Under the pieces are notes generated by a model that ran no database searches, was not told where the DNA came from, and worked only from the letters and a program-made list of their open reading frames with translations. DNA of 64,000 nucleotides from Emiliania huxleyi CCMP1516 (taxonomy: Eukaryota; Haptophyta; Isochrysidales; Noelaerhabdaceae): assembly GCF_000372725.1 (NCBI RefSeq), contig NW_005200670.1:171020-235019 (forward strand), in the 5' to 3' direction. Made by a program: the position numbers and the translations under genes. Shown here piece by piece: positions 34,654 to 43,370 of this stretch (the stretch's first letter is position 1; the number at the start of each line of letters is the position of its first letter).

Positions 34654-35211
34654 ATGAGCGGCCTCTCTGACGCCGTTGGCGGCGTGCACGGCGGTAAGTA
34701 CCAGTTCGGCCCTCGCGGAGACGCGGGCTTTGTGGGCGGTGCTTTTGCTGACTCGCTTGCGGCTTCAGACAGCCTGTCGGCTGGCGTGCAGGCCGGCAGC
34801 AGCGAGCTGTGGCCGACCTGGGCGACGGAAGTCAAGCGCAGCGACGACACAGTTCCGCTGCTGCCGGTTCCGCGCAGTGGCCATGCGCGGGTGCGGGTGA
34901 CGAACATCTACCGCACATGGGAGCCGTGGTTCGCGTCTATAATCCCGAGCGACGAGGCCAAGGGAGTCTTATCCGCTTTTGTCCTCGATGAGCCGCACAG
35001 CGGCACTCTCGCTCCCAGAGGCGGCGCGAACAACGTCTGCGACGTGAGCAAGCCCTATGAGGACAGTGTCGATCTAGTTGTGCGGCGTGCTAGTGCCGTC
35101 GGCGAGGCCCCACCATCGGATGAGGCGTCGCTGCTGCTGATTCGAACCGAGGAGGACTGCTGGCTATATAGAATTGTACCCGCGGCGGAGACGGAGGTAG
35201 GCACGGGGTGA
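34654..35211 (+). CDS. Hypothetical protein, 185 residues
   Basis: The start is the ATG of MSGLSDAVGGVHGGKYQFGP. Composition is balanced and protein-like throughout: ATEVKRSDDTVPLLPVPRSG, RVTNIYRTWEPWFASIIPSD and SLLLIRTEEDCWLYRIVPAA. There is no signal peptide and no membrane segment. No family is recognised. The frame is open a few codons upstream into the retroelement fragment but without another ATG. Confidence 0.5.
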   Translation: MSGLSDAVGGVHGGKYQFGPRGDAGFVGGAFADSLAASDSLSAGVQAGSSELWPTWATEVKRSDDTVPLLPVPRSGHARVRVTNIYRTWEPWFASIIPSDEAKGVLSAFVLDEPHSGTLAPRGGANNVCDVSKPYEDSVDLVVRRASAVGEAPPSDEASLLLIRTEEDCWLYRIVPAAETEVGTG

Positions 35212-35465
35212 AGTATGTAGTACAAACTAACTGACAGAACACATATGTCCACATCTCTCGCGCGGCGCTACGACGAATGTAGAGCCGGAAAACCGGCACG
35301 CGCGTGACACAGACAGAGACACACACGGCACTCAGTAATGGAACTAACAAACTTCCTCGTCCTCGCACAAGGTCCACAACTCTAGGCACTGGGGACTGGC
35401 GCCCACTGGCACGGAGGTACAGTACACACCACGGGCCGCATCGAGCGACTCCTGCGAGGGCTAGG
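35212..35465. other. Spacer with dispersed repeat C copy 2
   Basis: The segment 35370-35462 repeats 16236-16325. It directly follows the stop of the WW-domain gene (minus) and may form its 3' UTR. Confidence 0.5.
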
Positions 35466-36115
35466 ATTAGGCCGCTGCAGCACCTTCCGCTTTCTCTTTG
35501 GCCTCGTCGGAGGTCGGACTAGCCGTCGGCGGAGCCGCCTTGCTCTCCGGGAATGTCCGGCCGAATCGGAGGCGGGGCCGAGGCCAACTCAAGCGGACTG
35601 CCGTGCGTACTCCGCAGTATCGCCGCAACCCGCGCCGCCTCCGCCTCCGCCTCCGCCTCCGCCTCCGCCTCCGCCTCCGCCTCCGCCTCCGCCTCCGCCT
35701 CCGCCTCCGCCTCCGCCTCCATCCTTGCCGCCGCAGCCGCCACCCCTCTGACTCCGAGTGTCTCACTGCCCTCCAGCTGCCGCTGCTCCACTCTGCTGCG
35801 CAGCGCTAGGAAGCCCTAGAAAGCCCTAGGAAGCCCATCCGGCCCCTCGGCAGCGGCGGCGGCAGCGGCGGCAGCGGCGGCGGGTTCGGTGGGCTCGCCG
35901 TCGTCGCTGCCCTCCCTATGCCGGAGGAGAGAAGTGGCGGAGTCAGGGAAGGAGAGAGAGAGTGCGGGAGTTGACAGGGAGCGGCGCCGACGTGACAGGG
36001 AGCGGCGCCGACGGGGGCTCGCGCACCTGCACGCTGTGTGGGGGTCGTCCCACGTGGTCGCAAGCGTCTCTGTGTGGTACCAGTAGCACCGCCCGCTCGC
36101 GGGGTCGACCGCCGC
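35466..36115 (-). CDS. WW-domain protein, partial
   Basis: The first visible exon (36115 to about 36030) encodes VDPASGRCYWYHTETLATTW followed by DDP, a clear WW domain (G-x-x-YWYH-x-x-T-x-x-TTWxxP). Its 3' splice site (GTGAACAG|GCGGCG) belongs to introner-like element 3. Downstream are an acidic/Ala exon (EGSDDGEPTEPAAAA), a region with nineteen Glu-Ala dipeptide codons from a CCGCCT hexanucleotide array (35638-35720), and a possible C-terminus PTASPTSDEAKEKAEGAAAA. The exact joins of the last exons are uncertain because two frames alternate. WW domains bind Pro-rich ligands. The partner is unknown. The 5' exons were not found, because the upstream sequence is a family repeat. Confidence 0.55.
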
Positions 36116-36153
36116 CTGTTCACAGCTAGAGGTGTGAAGAGACGCTGTTCAGC
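36116..36153 (-). mobile_element. Introner-like element 3 before the WW exon
   Basis: 38 bases matching elements 1 and 2 (AACAGCGTCTCTTCACACCT ... CTGTGAACAG on the minus strand). The donor would be GC (GACG|GCTGAACAG). The last bases are replaced by the adjoining family repeat, so no clear direct repeat is seen. Confidence 0.6.
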
Positions 36154-36245
36154 CGTCGCGGGCCGGGCCGAACCCGGCCTCGACCGGCCGCGCCGCCGCA
36201 GCAGGCCGGGAGGCCCGAATGGCGGCCGACCAGCTGATAAGGATC
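36154..36245 (-). repeat. 5' block of the IQ/EQLSLP family, fragment
   Basis: Inverted match to 21587-21670 (GGTCGGCCGCCAT ... GGCCGGGC). It stops exactly where introner-like element 3 begins. Confidence 0.6.
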
Positions 36246-36720
36246 TTTTTTCTCTCTCTTTCTTCTCTCTTTCTTCAATCAATTTTAAGAATTCTGTGAC
36301 AGAGGCTTGTCTTATTCTTCAATCCGGCGGTGACGAGTTGTGGGGTACTCTGGCGGCTGCCATCGCCACGGTGCTGCATGCAGCGCCGGGCGACGACGGC
36401 TTACCGCCTCCCGGTCCCCCTCGGCACACCTCCGCTGCTCAATGTTTGACGGCTCGAACCCGTGAAGCTTCCCCGTGCGCGGGTTACCCCGCACACGGGT
36501 CAGCCTGCCAGCCACGTATCCACGCAAGCGTGGTCCGCGTGCATGGCATACAGGCGTCCGCCAGACAGCGCAGAGGCTAGGCGACCGGGGAAGGACTAGC
36601 TCAAGGGCAACACAGCGTCACCAGCCGTTGGCGCGCAGAACGAGTCTGCGGCCCTCGGTTGGGATCGGTCTGTCTCAGCGAGTTGTGCCGGGACTCTGGG
36701 ACAGCTCGCCGCGCCCACGG
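36246..36720. other. Intergenic, 5' flank of the MsrB-like gene
   Basis: It includes a T/C-rich tract (36247-36275) and TTTTAAGAATTCTGTG. Short palindromic words (CCCGTGCGCGGGTT / CCCCGCACACGGG) occur near 36470-36500. No gene is seen. Confidence 0.4.
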
Positions 36721-37149
36721 ATGGCGCGTACGTTGCTGCCGATCCTCGCCTGCACTTCGCTGGCCGGCCGTCGTGCGCCCCGGCTCCGGCGTGCTGCGAC
36801 GCTGGTCGCCACAGGATGCGCAGCCTCTGCCGCCACGGCGCAGCCAGCGACAGGTGGCGCGCTCGTGCGCGGTGACGATTCGCTGATGGCGCCAAAAGCG
36901 CACGGCACGACCTCCACGCCAGTCCAAGAGCGGCTGCGCTGGGATGTCGACAGAGCGACGGCCGACCGCATCTGCTCGTACAATCGGCACTATGCAGAGT
37001 ACGCTGGCTACTACAAGCGGACGACCTTCATCGCCGCTTTCTCGGCGGCAGAGGGCGAGACCACCTTTTACGACTCGGTGTCTGGCAAGCCGCTCTTTGT
37101 CGCTCCTCGAGGCGCGAGCCGCCCGGTCCGACGACAGTCTCCCCACCAC

Positions 37150-37180
<31 letters not shown>

Positions 37181-37503
37181 ACCTCCATCCACGTAGGGCG
37201 CACCCACGACGCCTTCCTCGCCGAGTCCTCTGCGCACGGCTGGCCGAGCTTCCGCGACGAGGAGTGTGTCTGGGACAACCTCCGTGCGCCGACATGAGCC
37301 GAGACTTAGCCGAGAGGTAGCCGAGAGGTAGCCGAGAGGTAGCCGAGAGGTAGCCGAGAGGTAGCCGAGAGGAGCCAAGAGGAGCCGAGAGGAGCAGAGA
37401 GGAGCCGAGAGCAGCCGAGAGGATCCGGCGAGAACGGAGAGACTGACCAGCAAGAGACACACGGCCTCCTCGCGACGGCGGACGTGTCCGTACATGCATC
37501 GTT

Positions 37504-37571
<68 letters not shown>

Positions 37572-37843
37572 AGAGAGAGAGGGAGAGAGGAAGAGAGAGA
37601 GGGAGAGGGGGGGGGGGGGTTGGCACCTGCGGAGCGCGCGGAGAACCAAGAGAGCACCGCGACGGAGCCGGACGTGTCCGTACAGGCATTCTTGACGATG
37701 GCGAGGCGGTCTCGGTCGACGGTACGCACCTCGGGCACAACCTGCCCGATTCGAAGGGCAACCGGTACTGCATCAACCTGGTCTCGGTCGCGGGCACGCC
37801 TGTCGACGAGGCGGCTGCGGGGGTCACGAGGAGCGAGCTGTAG
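36721..37843 (+). CDS. MsrB-like (methionine-R-sulfoxide reductase fold) protein
   Basis: Three exons: 36721-37111, 37197-37283 and 37686-37843. The N-terminus (MARTLLPILACTSLAGRRAP ... ) looks like a signal or organelle-targeting sequence. The body reads ICSYNRHYAEYAGYYKRTTF, GETTFYDSVSGKPLFVAPRG|RTHDAF, HGWPSFRDEECVWDNLR|ILDD and VDGTHLGHNLPDSKGNRYCI followed by NLVSVAG. GWPSF, GTHLGH and RYCIN are the MsrB signature, and the Cys of RYCIN is the expected catalytic residue. MsrB enzymes reduce methionine-R-sulfoxide in oxidised proteins. The first intron uses GC (CTCGAG|GCGCGA), the second GT. Confidence 0.75.
37284..37685 (+). repeat. MsrB-like gene intron 2: GCCGAGAGGTA array and GA microsatellite
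   Basis: It contains about six units of AGCCGAGAGGT (37305-37370), further degenerate GAGAGGAGC units, then (GA)n at 37506-37567 and 37570-37615. The segment CGCGACGG..GGACGTGTCCGTACA occurs both before (37473) and after (37659) the GA tract, the second copy leading to the splice acceptor. Confidence 0.6.
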
Positions 37844-38789
37844 GAGCTGTAGCGTTATGTGCGGTGCGTTGGGTGTGCGATCTAGCCTTGAACACGTAAA
37901 ATTATTTTACGTGTTCATCATCGTATCATCTTCATCACTACAAGATCAGACATCACGTGACACGTGTCGTGCTATCCATCATCTCGTTATACGCGCTCGT
38001 TACCTCTGCAGCCTTGCTTTGCCGCTGCGTCCGCCATGGAAATTTTGAGGGCGCGTTGCCCGCGCGCCCCTCTGTGAAGCGATGAAAATCACGTACCGTA
38101 CCCTCTGTCAGTGGCTCTATGGCGCTGTATAATGACGATCTGTGCTTGCACCGCCGCATTGAGTGCGCTCCTATTTGTCTCGCCGCGTGTCCGCCCCCGA
38201 TACGCGATACGCCCGTTCGATCTCCTAGCTTTTGAGCGCCGTCTCGCTGTCCCCGACATTACTAGCGTAGGGCACCCCGGTGAGTGAGGCTGAAGTGTCC
38301 TTTCCGTTTCGTCCGACCCGCCTTCGCAGATCTAACGTTTGTGCATGTGCATATACATGAGCTTAGAATAGTAAGAATAGTGAATAGTGTGCATGCGCGC
38401 CCCACATTAGGCTGTATCCATGTTTCCTCGCGCACCCGTCTCGTTTCCTTTCCGTGTTTCTCCACAGAGCACCCTCTTGCTCTCTAGTTTCCCGAGGAAA
38501 CTCCGTGGAAATCAGCTGGTTTGGACCCAAAATCAGGGACAGCCAAAGCGGCAAAATACCCGGCATTTTGCGGGTATACCTGGAAAACCCCGGGTATACT
38601 TGGAAAATACCCTGCGACCGCCTGGGTATCGTGCCGATTTCCTCAATTTTGCCTCAGATTTTGCCCCAGTGCCCAGACCAGCTCTCAGACTCAGGGAAGC
38701 TCGATCGATAGTTGCCAGAATGGAGCACCAAACACCCTCTCTAGTTTCCCTGGAAATTTCCGGAAACGCAAGTGCTGGGGAGCCTCTCG
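37844..38789. other. Gene-poor region, left part
   Basis: A palindrome (ACGTAAAATTATTTTACGT) lies at 37895. Near 38560-38640 the word GGTATAC/ATACC with CTGGAAAA is repeated. No gene is recognised. Confidence 0.45.
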
Positions 38790-38935
38790 TTTCCTTTTGA
38801 GCTTAGCCTTCGATGTTATGAAAACAAACGCAAGGCGGACATGGCATATCGGATATCGCTCTCGGGCCCACAGACACCCCGCACACTCGCCGCACACCCG
38901 CCGCCCCCCGCGCGCGCCCCACCCCGGCCGGGAGA
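38790..38935 (-). repeat. Dispersed repeat R3, inverted copy 2
   Basis: Inverted match to 21441-21585, including AACGCAAGGCGGACATGGCA and GCCCACAGACACCCCGCACA. Confidence 0.6.
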
Positions 38936-39970
38936 GAGGGGAGTGACAGTTTGGGATGGCAACAGACCGAGTATGTTGAGTCCTGGCTCAACAACGCAGG
39001 GAACAAGAGGGGGTGGTCCGGCCCACAAGTCCGGCTCATGCGCCCCGATCTGACCCTCTACCGCACTGATCACTTCCGCCCCCTCGCTCCCAACCCATCC
39101 ACCTCGCCTCGGGCCGCGCCGCGCGATCTCGGGCGATCTCGCGCGATCTCGGGCGATCTCGGAGCTCCACGCCACGCCTCTCCACCCCACCCCACCTCAC
39201 CCACCGCCGCGCCGCGCTATCTCGGGCGATCTCGGAGCGTCGCTCGCGCGGCGTCACACCTGCTCAAAAAGGAAGGAGGTTGGAGGCAGGAGGTCACGCC
39301 CCATCCAGAGCGCCGTCGTCGCCGGGTTTTTGGCCCCCGGGTCGTCGCCCGACGGTTGCTGCGCGGGGCAGCAGACCATCGGACGGCGCGACGACGCCCC
39401 GTCCAGCACGCTCCGTGTCGCAACGACCCACAGTGCTGACCTGTTCACGTTCAGCGAACCGCGGCGAGTCGAGGTCTAGGTCGAGGGGCGCATGGAGCGG
39501 GCTCGGGACGCCAGGCTCGCCAGGCGGGGGGGGGGGGGGAGGCTCAACCGCAGTCAGCGCTCCTGCGACACCGTCCGTAAGTACGTCAGTCGTACGTAAG
39601 TACGTCAGTATTCGCACACACCTCTCTCTCGCTTCTTCACTGCTAAAAATCTTTCTCTCGTCTCGCGTCATAACTCACGCCCCCCACAGCAAATCGGTTT
39701 TTGCCCTACTAGTGCCGTTTTCGTTGGACCAATTTTCGCTTAACTTGGTCGGTTTGAGCACTATTTCAGCCAACGCCCACAGCAAATCAGTGAAACCCTT
39801 CTCTGCGAGAGCGAGTTTTGTGGCTTAGTCCGGCTTCCATCGGTCGTCCCGTGACTGATATCGCGCCGCCGCGTTGCACATTGGACACATGCTCTCGCGC
39901 GTGGCGCTGACGGGGACTATTGTGCGCCTCGGCGAGGCGCTTCCGGTGGTATTTTTCGAGCGCAGTGGAC
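38936..39970. other. Gene-poor region, middle part
   Basis: GCGATCTCGG minisatellite at 39120-39240. A short GTAAGTACGTCAGT tandem lies at 39579-39608, and a near-repeat (CAGCAAATC) near 39688 and 39780. The minus frame 39787-40218 (GRPMEAGLSHKTRSRREGFH end) is weakly protein-like but unsupported. Confidence 0.4.
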
Positions 39971-40044
39971 TTCATCTTGCCGGTCAACTGCCGGCGGTCG
40001 ACAACTGCCGTTCGAGCAGCGTCGGGTACCGCCGGCAAGATGAA
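39971..40044. repeat. 13-base perfect inverted repeat with 48-base loop
   Basis: TTCATCTTGCCGG at 39971-39983 pairs with CCGGCAAGATGAA at 40032-40044. The loop contains AACTGCCG twice around GCGGTCGAC. It could form a cruciform or RNA stem-loop, or be a short terminal-inverted-repeat element. Confidence 0.6.
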
Positions 40045-40084
40045 CTCACCTGAAGCTGAGCCGCGGCATGCCGCCCCGCCTGTG

Positions 40085-40495
40085 TAAGATGGCTGGGATT
40101 TTTTCTCACCAGCTATCCGGGCAGCCCCCCTCTCGCGAGGCTGGGGCGACGAGTGCGGGAGCCATCTGCGCACGTGGCGGGGGTGGCGGGATGGCTGCTG
40201 TCGATTATCACCAGCCATGCTCGGAAGATGGCTGCAATCGCTGTGCCCCAGCCATAGCAGATGGCTGCAATGGCTGTGCCCCAGCCAGCTTACCCAAACA
40301 AAATGGCTGCGATATAGCCAGCTCAGCCATGAGGGCCCGCCCCGGGGCGGGCGGTGTGGCTGCTAGCAGCAGCGAGCTTCCAGCCATCCCTAGTCAGGAT
40401 GGCTGCCCTCTGTGTATCGCAGCCATCGGGCTGGAGGCTATGGCTGCACTGTAGCTAGCTCAGCCATCCCTAGGTAAGATGGCTGTGCAGGAACG
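40085..40495. repeat. Cluster of ATGGCTG / CAGCCAT heptamers
   Basis: About twenty occurrences of ATGGCTG or its complement CAGCCAT (and close variants) lie in 410 bases, often as facing pairs. The spacing is irregular, so it is not a simple tandem repeat. No gene is visible across it. Confidence 0.6.
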
Positions 40496-41307
40496 TTCAC
40501 AGCCTTGTTATTGAGAAGAAAATACGTCCTATGGCGCTGTGCGTTGGTCTGTGAGAGGTTGAGGTGCGAGCCCTGGAGGCCCTGGGAATGGGGGGAGACT
40601 ACCCGCGGGCCTAGAAGGCCCGCGCGCAGGGGGGTGGGGCATTGAGACCGGTCATGAATGAGTGCGCGACACGCATGTTGCGAGCAGCGTCGTTGATGTT
40701 TTGCGCGTCGCCACAGACGGCGGCGCGCGAGAGCTGTTGCGAGTGGTGCTGGACAAAGCCCCGGGCGCTGCCGGAGGCTGTGTTCACAGTGAGTGAGTGA
40801 GTGAGTGACACACACACACACACACATGTTGTGTGCACATGCACATGCACATGCACAACAAACATGTACATGTTGCACATGTATGTATGCAGAAAGATGA
40901 ACAACAGTCAGGCTCGGACTGGACACCAACGCGGTATGGGTGGACGCGGGACAGATGATGACGACACGCACGAGCGACACACAGACACAAACAAGCTCAC
41001 AAGACACACAGCCAGCTGGCTGCCACACACCCTGAGTTGGCGTACACGTAACTCAAGGCCGCGCCCCCCCCTGTCGCCTCCCCCAGTCAAGGTGCCGAAG
41101 GAACAAACAAGGGCACAACAGCACAACAGACGACAGGGGCGAGCGCGTGAGGCTAGAGCAGGCTTGCTCGTCCTCTAGCAATCTCCGCCGACCGCGAGGC
41201 CGGACTAGACCGTGTGTGGGGTCGTGTGAGGTGTCTCTGGTCACTCTCCTCAGAGGCTAGCCGCCAGCCGCTAGCCCTATCTCGCACTCACTGGCGGTGA
41301 CAATTCT
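40496..41307. other. Intergenic with CA tracts
   Basis: GTGAGTGA and CA/CATG repeats at 40790-40875. No gene is recognised. Confidence 0.4.
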
Positions 41308-41757
41308 ATGGGTGAGCGTATGCGAGTAGAGGCGCGTGAGCCGATTCTAGATCGCATGCCATTGGCATATAACTTGGCTTGGCGTGCGACCTCAGCGCGC
41401 CCGCCGTCAGCTCGACGGGGCGCGCATGTCAGCGAGAGGTTTGCCGGTAGAGCGATCCCGGTCTTGTCGAACGCGAGCCCCACGCCACGGTTGCCAGCCG
41501 TGCCTTCGCGAGAGTCGCCCTCGAGCCGCGTCCCGTCGGCACTACCCTCGAGTGCGTGTCGCTTTGGTTGGCGACACCCACTCGTCGAGGGCAGTCCGGC
41601 CGACGGGAGCCTGTCGCGCGCCGGCGACGAATGCGGCGTGTGTGTGTGCGTTCGAAGCGACGATGGCACGACCACCGCCCTGCTTCCTGACCGGGCAAGG
41701 AGGGGCCTACTCCCGTTCCGCGAGGAACAGGAGGTCTCCCCCCCTCCCCCGGCCTGA
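41308..41757 (+). CDS. Hypothetical ORF, weak
   Basis: A 149-codon open frame from an ATG, reading MGERMRVEAREPILDRMPLA and then SERFAGRAIPVLSNASPTPR. The complementary strand is also open over the same stretch (41277-41822). Composition is Ala/Arg/Pro/Ser-rich. There is no homology by eye, and it may be chance. Confidence 0.2.
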   Translation: MGERMRVEAREPILDRMPLAYNLAWRATSARPPSARRGAHVSERFAGRAIPVLSNASPTPRLPAVPSRESPSSRVPSALPSSACRFGWRHPLVEGSPADGSLSRAGDECGVCVCVRSDDGTTTALLPDRARRGLLPFREEQEVSPPPPA

Positions 41758-42014
41758 GCAGCGACGGACGGCAGCCCCTTCGAGGCTAGCAGGCGAGAGT
41801 ACACACACACACACACACACACGCTGTGTTCACAGCCATACTCCTGTCACATTCCGAGGTTAGCCTCCGGGCCGGGGAGCACAGCTGCCTTACACAGGCG
41901 GCGTACTTTGATTTCTTTTGCGAGTCAACGGGGTACACAGGCGCCACAGGCGCGGCCTCGCAAGTCCCGTCCCCGTGTTGTCCCTTCATGCATTGCTGCA
42001 TCGCTGCTGCAGAG
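41758..42014. promoter_or_regulatory. 5' flank of the amidohydrolase gene
   Basis: A (CA)10 tract (41800-41821), then sequence in frame with the gene but lacking an ATG until 41988. A 3' splice-like TGCTGCAG lies at 42006, just before the ATG at 42015. Confidence 0.3.
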
Positions 42015-42989
42015 ATGACTCTCCCCCGCCGCATCGTCGATTGCCACCACCACTTCCTTGCGCCCGACGAGCCCTTCCACGCCACGCTCGGCGCGCTCGG
42101 CGCGCCCGCCTACACCGCGGAGCAGTACGCCGCCGACTCGGCCGGGCTGCCGATCGAGAAGACTGTGCACATCGAGGCGCTGGCGGACGACGGCGCGGGC
42201 GAGGCGGCGTACGTCGACGCGCTCGCCAGCCGCGGCGCCTGCAAGGTGGCCGCCATCGTCGCCAACTGCGACCTCTCTGCGCCCGACGCCGCCGCGGCGC
42301 TCGACAAGATCCAGGCGGCGAGCGCGCGCGTGCGCGGCATCCGGTACATCCTCGACTACGACGGCCCCTTCGACGGCGAGTGCCCGACGCACGTCGCCTG
42401 CAAGGCCCACGCCACCGACTACCTCCGCGACGCGTCCGCCGCCGCCGCGTTTGAGCGCGGCTTCGCGCTGCTCGCGGCCCGCGGGCTGTCGTTCGACCTG
42501 CAGCTCTGCCCTGCGCAGATGGAGGCGGCGGCGGCGATGATCAGCCGCCACCCCGGTGTGCCAGTGGTGATTGACCACATGGGCAAGCCGTGGAGGCTGC
42601 GGGCGGACGGCGGTGCCGCCGACGCGGCAGAGCTAGCGGCGTGGCGCAAGGGGATGGCAGCGCTGGCGGCGCTGCCGCAGGTGAGCTGCAAGCTGTCGAT
42701 GCTTGGGGTGGCGGTGCCGGGCTGGCCGGCGGGCGGCGCTAAGGAGGAGCTGCTGCGTGGCTTGGTGCTCGAGACCATCTCGCTCTTTGGCGCGCGCCGC
42801 TGCATGTTCAACTCCAACTGGCACATCAACGGCGCCGTCTCCAACTCGGACGCCGGCGACGTGCCCAGCGACGAGGCGCTCACGATGGCTTCCCTCTTCG
42901 AGCGCTTCCACGGATGGGTGGCGCACTTGGGCGAGGCGGAGCGCGAGGCGCTCTTTGCGGGCAGCGCGGAGCGCTTCTACCGCATCTAG
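42015..42989 (+). CDS. Amidohydrolase-2 family protein (COG3618 / lactonase-like metal-dependent hydrolase)
   Basis: 324 residues in one exon, starting MTLPRRIVDCHHHFLAPDEP. An alternative in-frame ATG is at 41988. Family marks are the N-terminal D-x-HHHF metal-binding motif, VKTVHIEAL-type strand (EKTVHIEALADD), KVAAIVANCDLSAPDA, RGIRYILDYDGPF, the central GVPVVIDHMGKPW with the expected metal-ligand His, and the C-terminal RRCMFNSNWHIN where relatives read M(F/Y)GS(N/D)(F/W)P. The enzyme class hydrolyses lactones and related ring esters (for example L-fuconolactone or 2-pyrone-4,6-dicarboxylate). The substrate cannot be told. Codon use is strongly GC3. It is the gene immediately upstream of the copia insertion. 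Confidence 0.82.
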   Translation: MTLPRRIVDCHHHFLAPDEPFHATLGALGAPAYTAEQYAADSAGLPIEKTVHIEALADDGAGEAAYVDALASRGACKVAAIVANCDLSAPDAAAALDKIQAASARVRGIRYILDYDGPFDGECPTHVACKAHATDYLRDASAAAAFERGFALLAARGLSFDLQLCPAQMEAAAAMISRHPGVPVVIDHMGKPWRLRADGGAADAAELAAWRKGMAALAALPQVSCKLSMLGVAVPGWPAGGAKEELLRGLVLETISLFGARRCMFNSNWHINGAVSNSDAGDVPSDEALTMASLFERFHGWVAHLGEAEREALFAGSAERFYRI

Positions 42990-43124
42990 CTAACCCTCCG
43001 GGTGCGGCGGGCAAGGCTCATGTTGCATGCACAGTCGTACGGTCTGTCCCCTCAGTGTCGTCGGCGGCTGGACGGTTTCGCCTATCGGCTGCCCGGGTAG
43101 GTAGAGTGTCTCCGAGTACGGAGA

Positions 43125-43370
43125 TGCGATCACCCCCCATGGGTGCCCTCTTTCTAGTCATTCTAGTAAATGAATTGACTCGTCCCAGTGGATGTGTCCG
43201 ATTTCCGACGTCCCTGTCAAAATGTGCGTGACGTCCGATCCTTTGTAATCGTCTAGAGACGCTGGATACATGAGCACGGAGCCGGCCGCTCCCGGCCCCA
43301 CGCTGCGCCCACGGCCCGCGCGGCCGGCGCAGCCGCCCGGGAGCTCAGGCGCTACCGCTCCGCTTGCGCA
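43125..43370 (+). repeat. Left LTR of the copia element
   Basis: 246 bases, TGCGATCACC ... CTTGCGCA. It differs from the right LTR by four substitutions and one 2-base indel. It contains an in-frame ATG (43270) that opens the polyprotein frame. TGGTAGCG follows at once, resembling the complement of the initiator-tRNA-Met 3' end (primer-binding site). Confidence 0.9.

Noticed and set aside
38951-39828. Several 120-180 codon frames in the gene-poor region
   Set aside because: Arg/Ser/Pro-rich, no motif, and the minisatellite at 39120-39240 keeps frames open.
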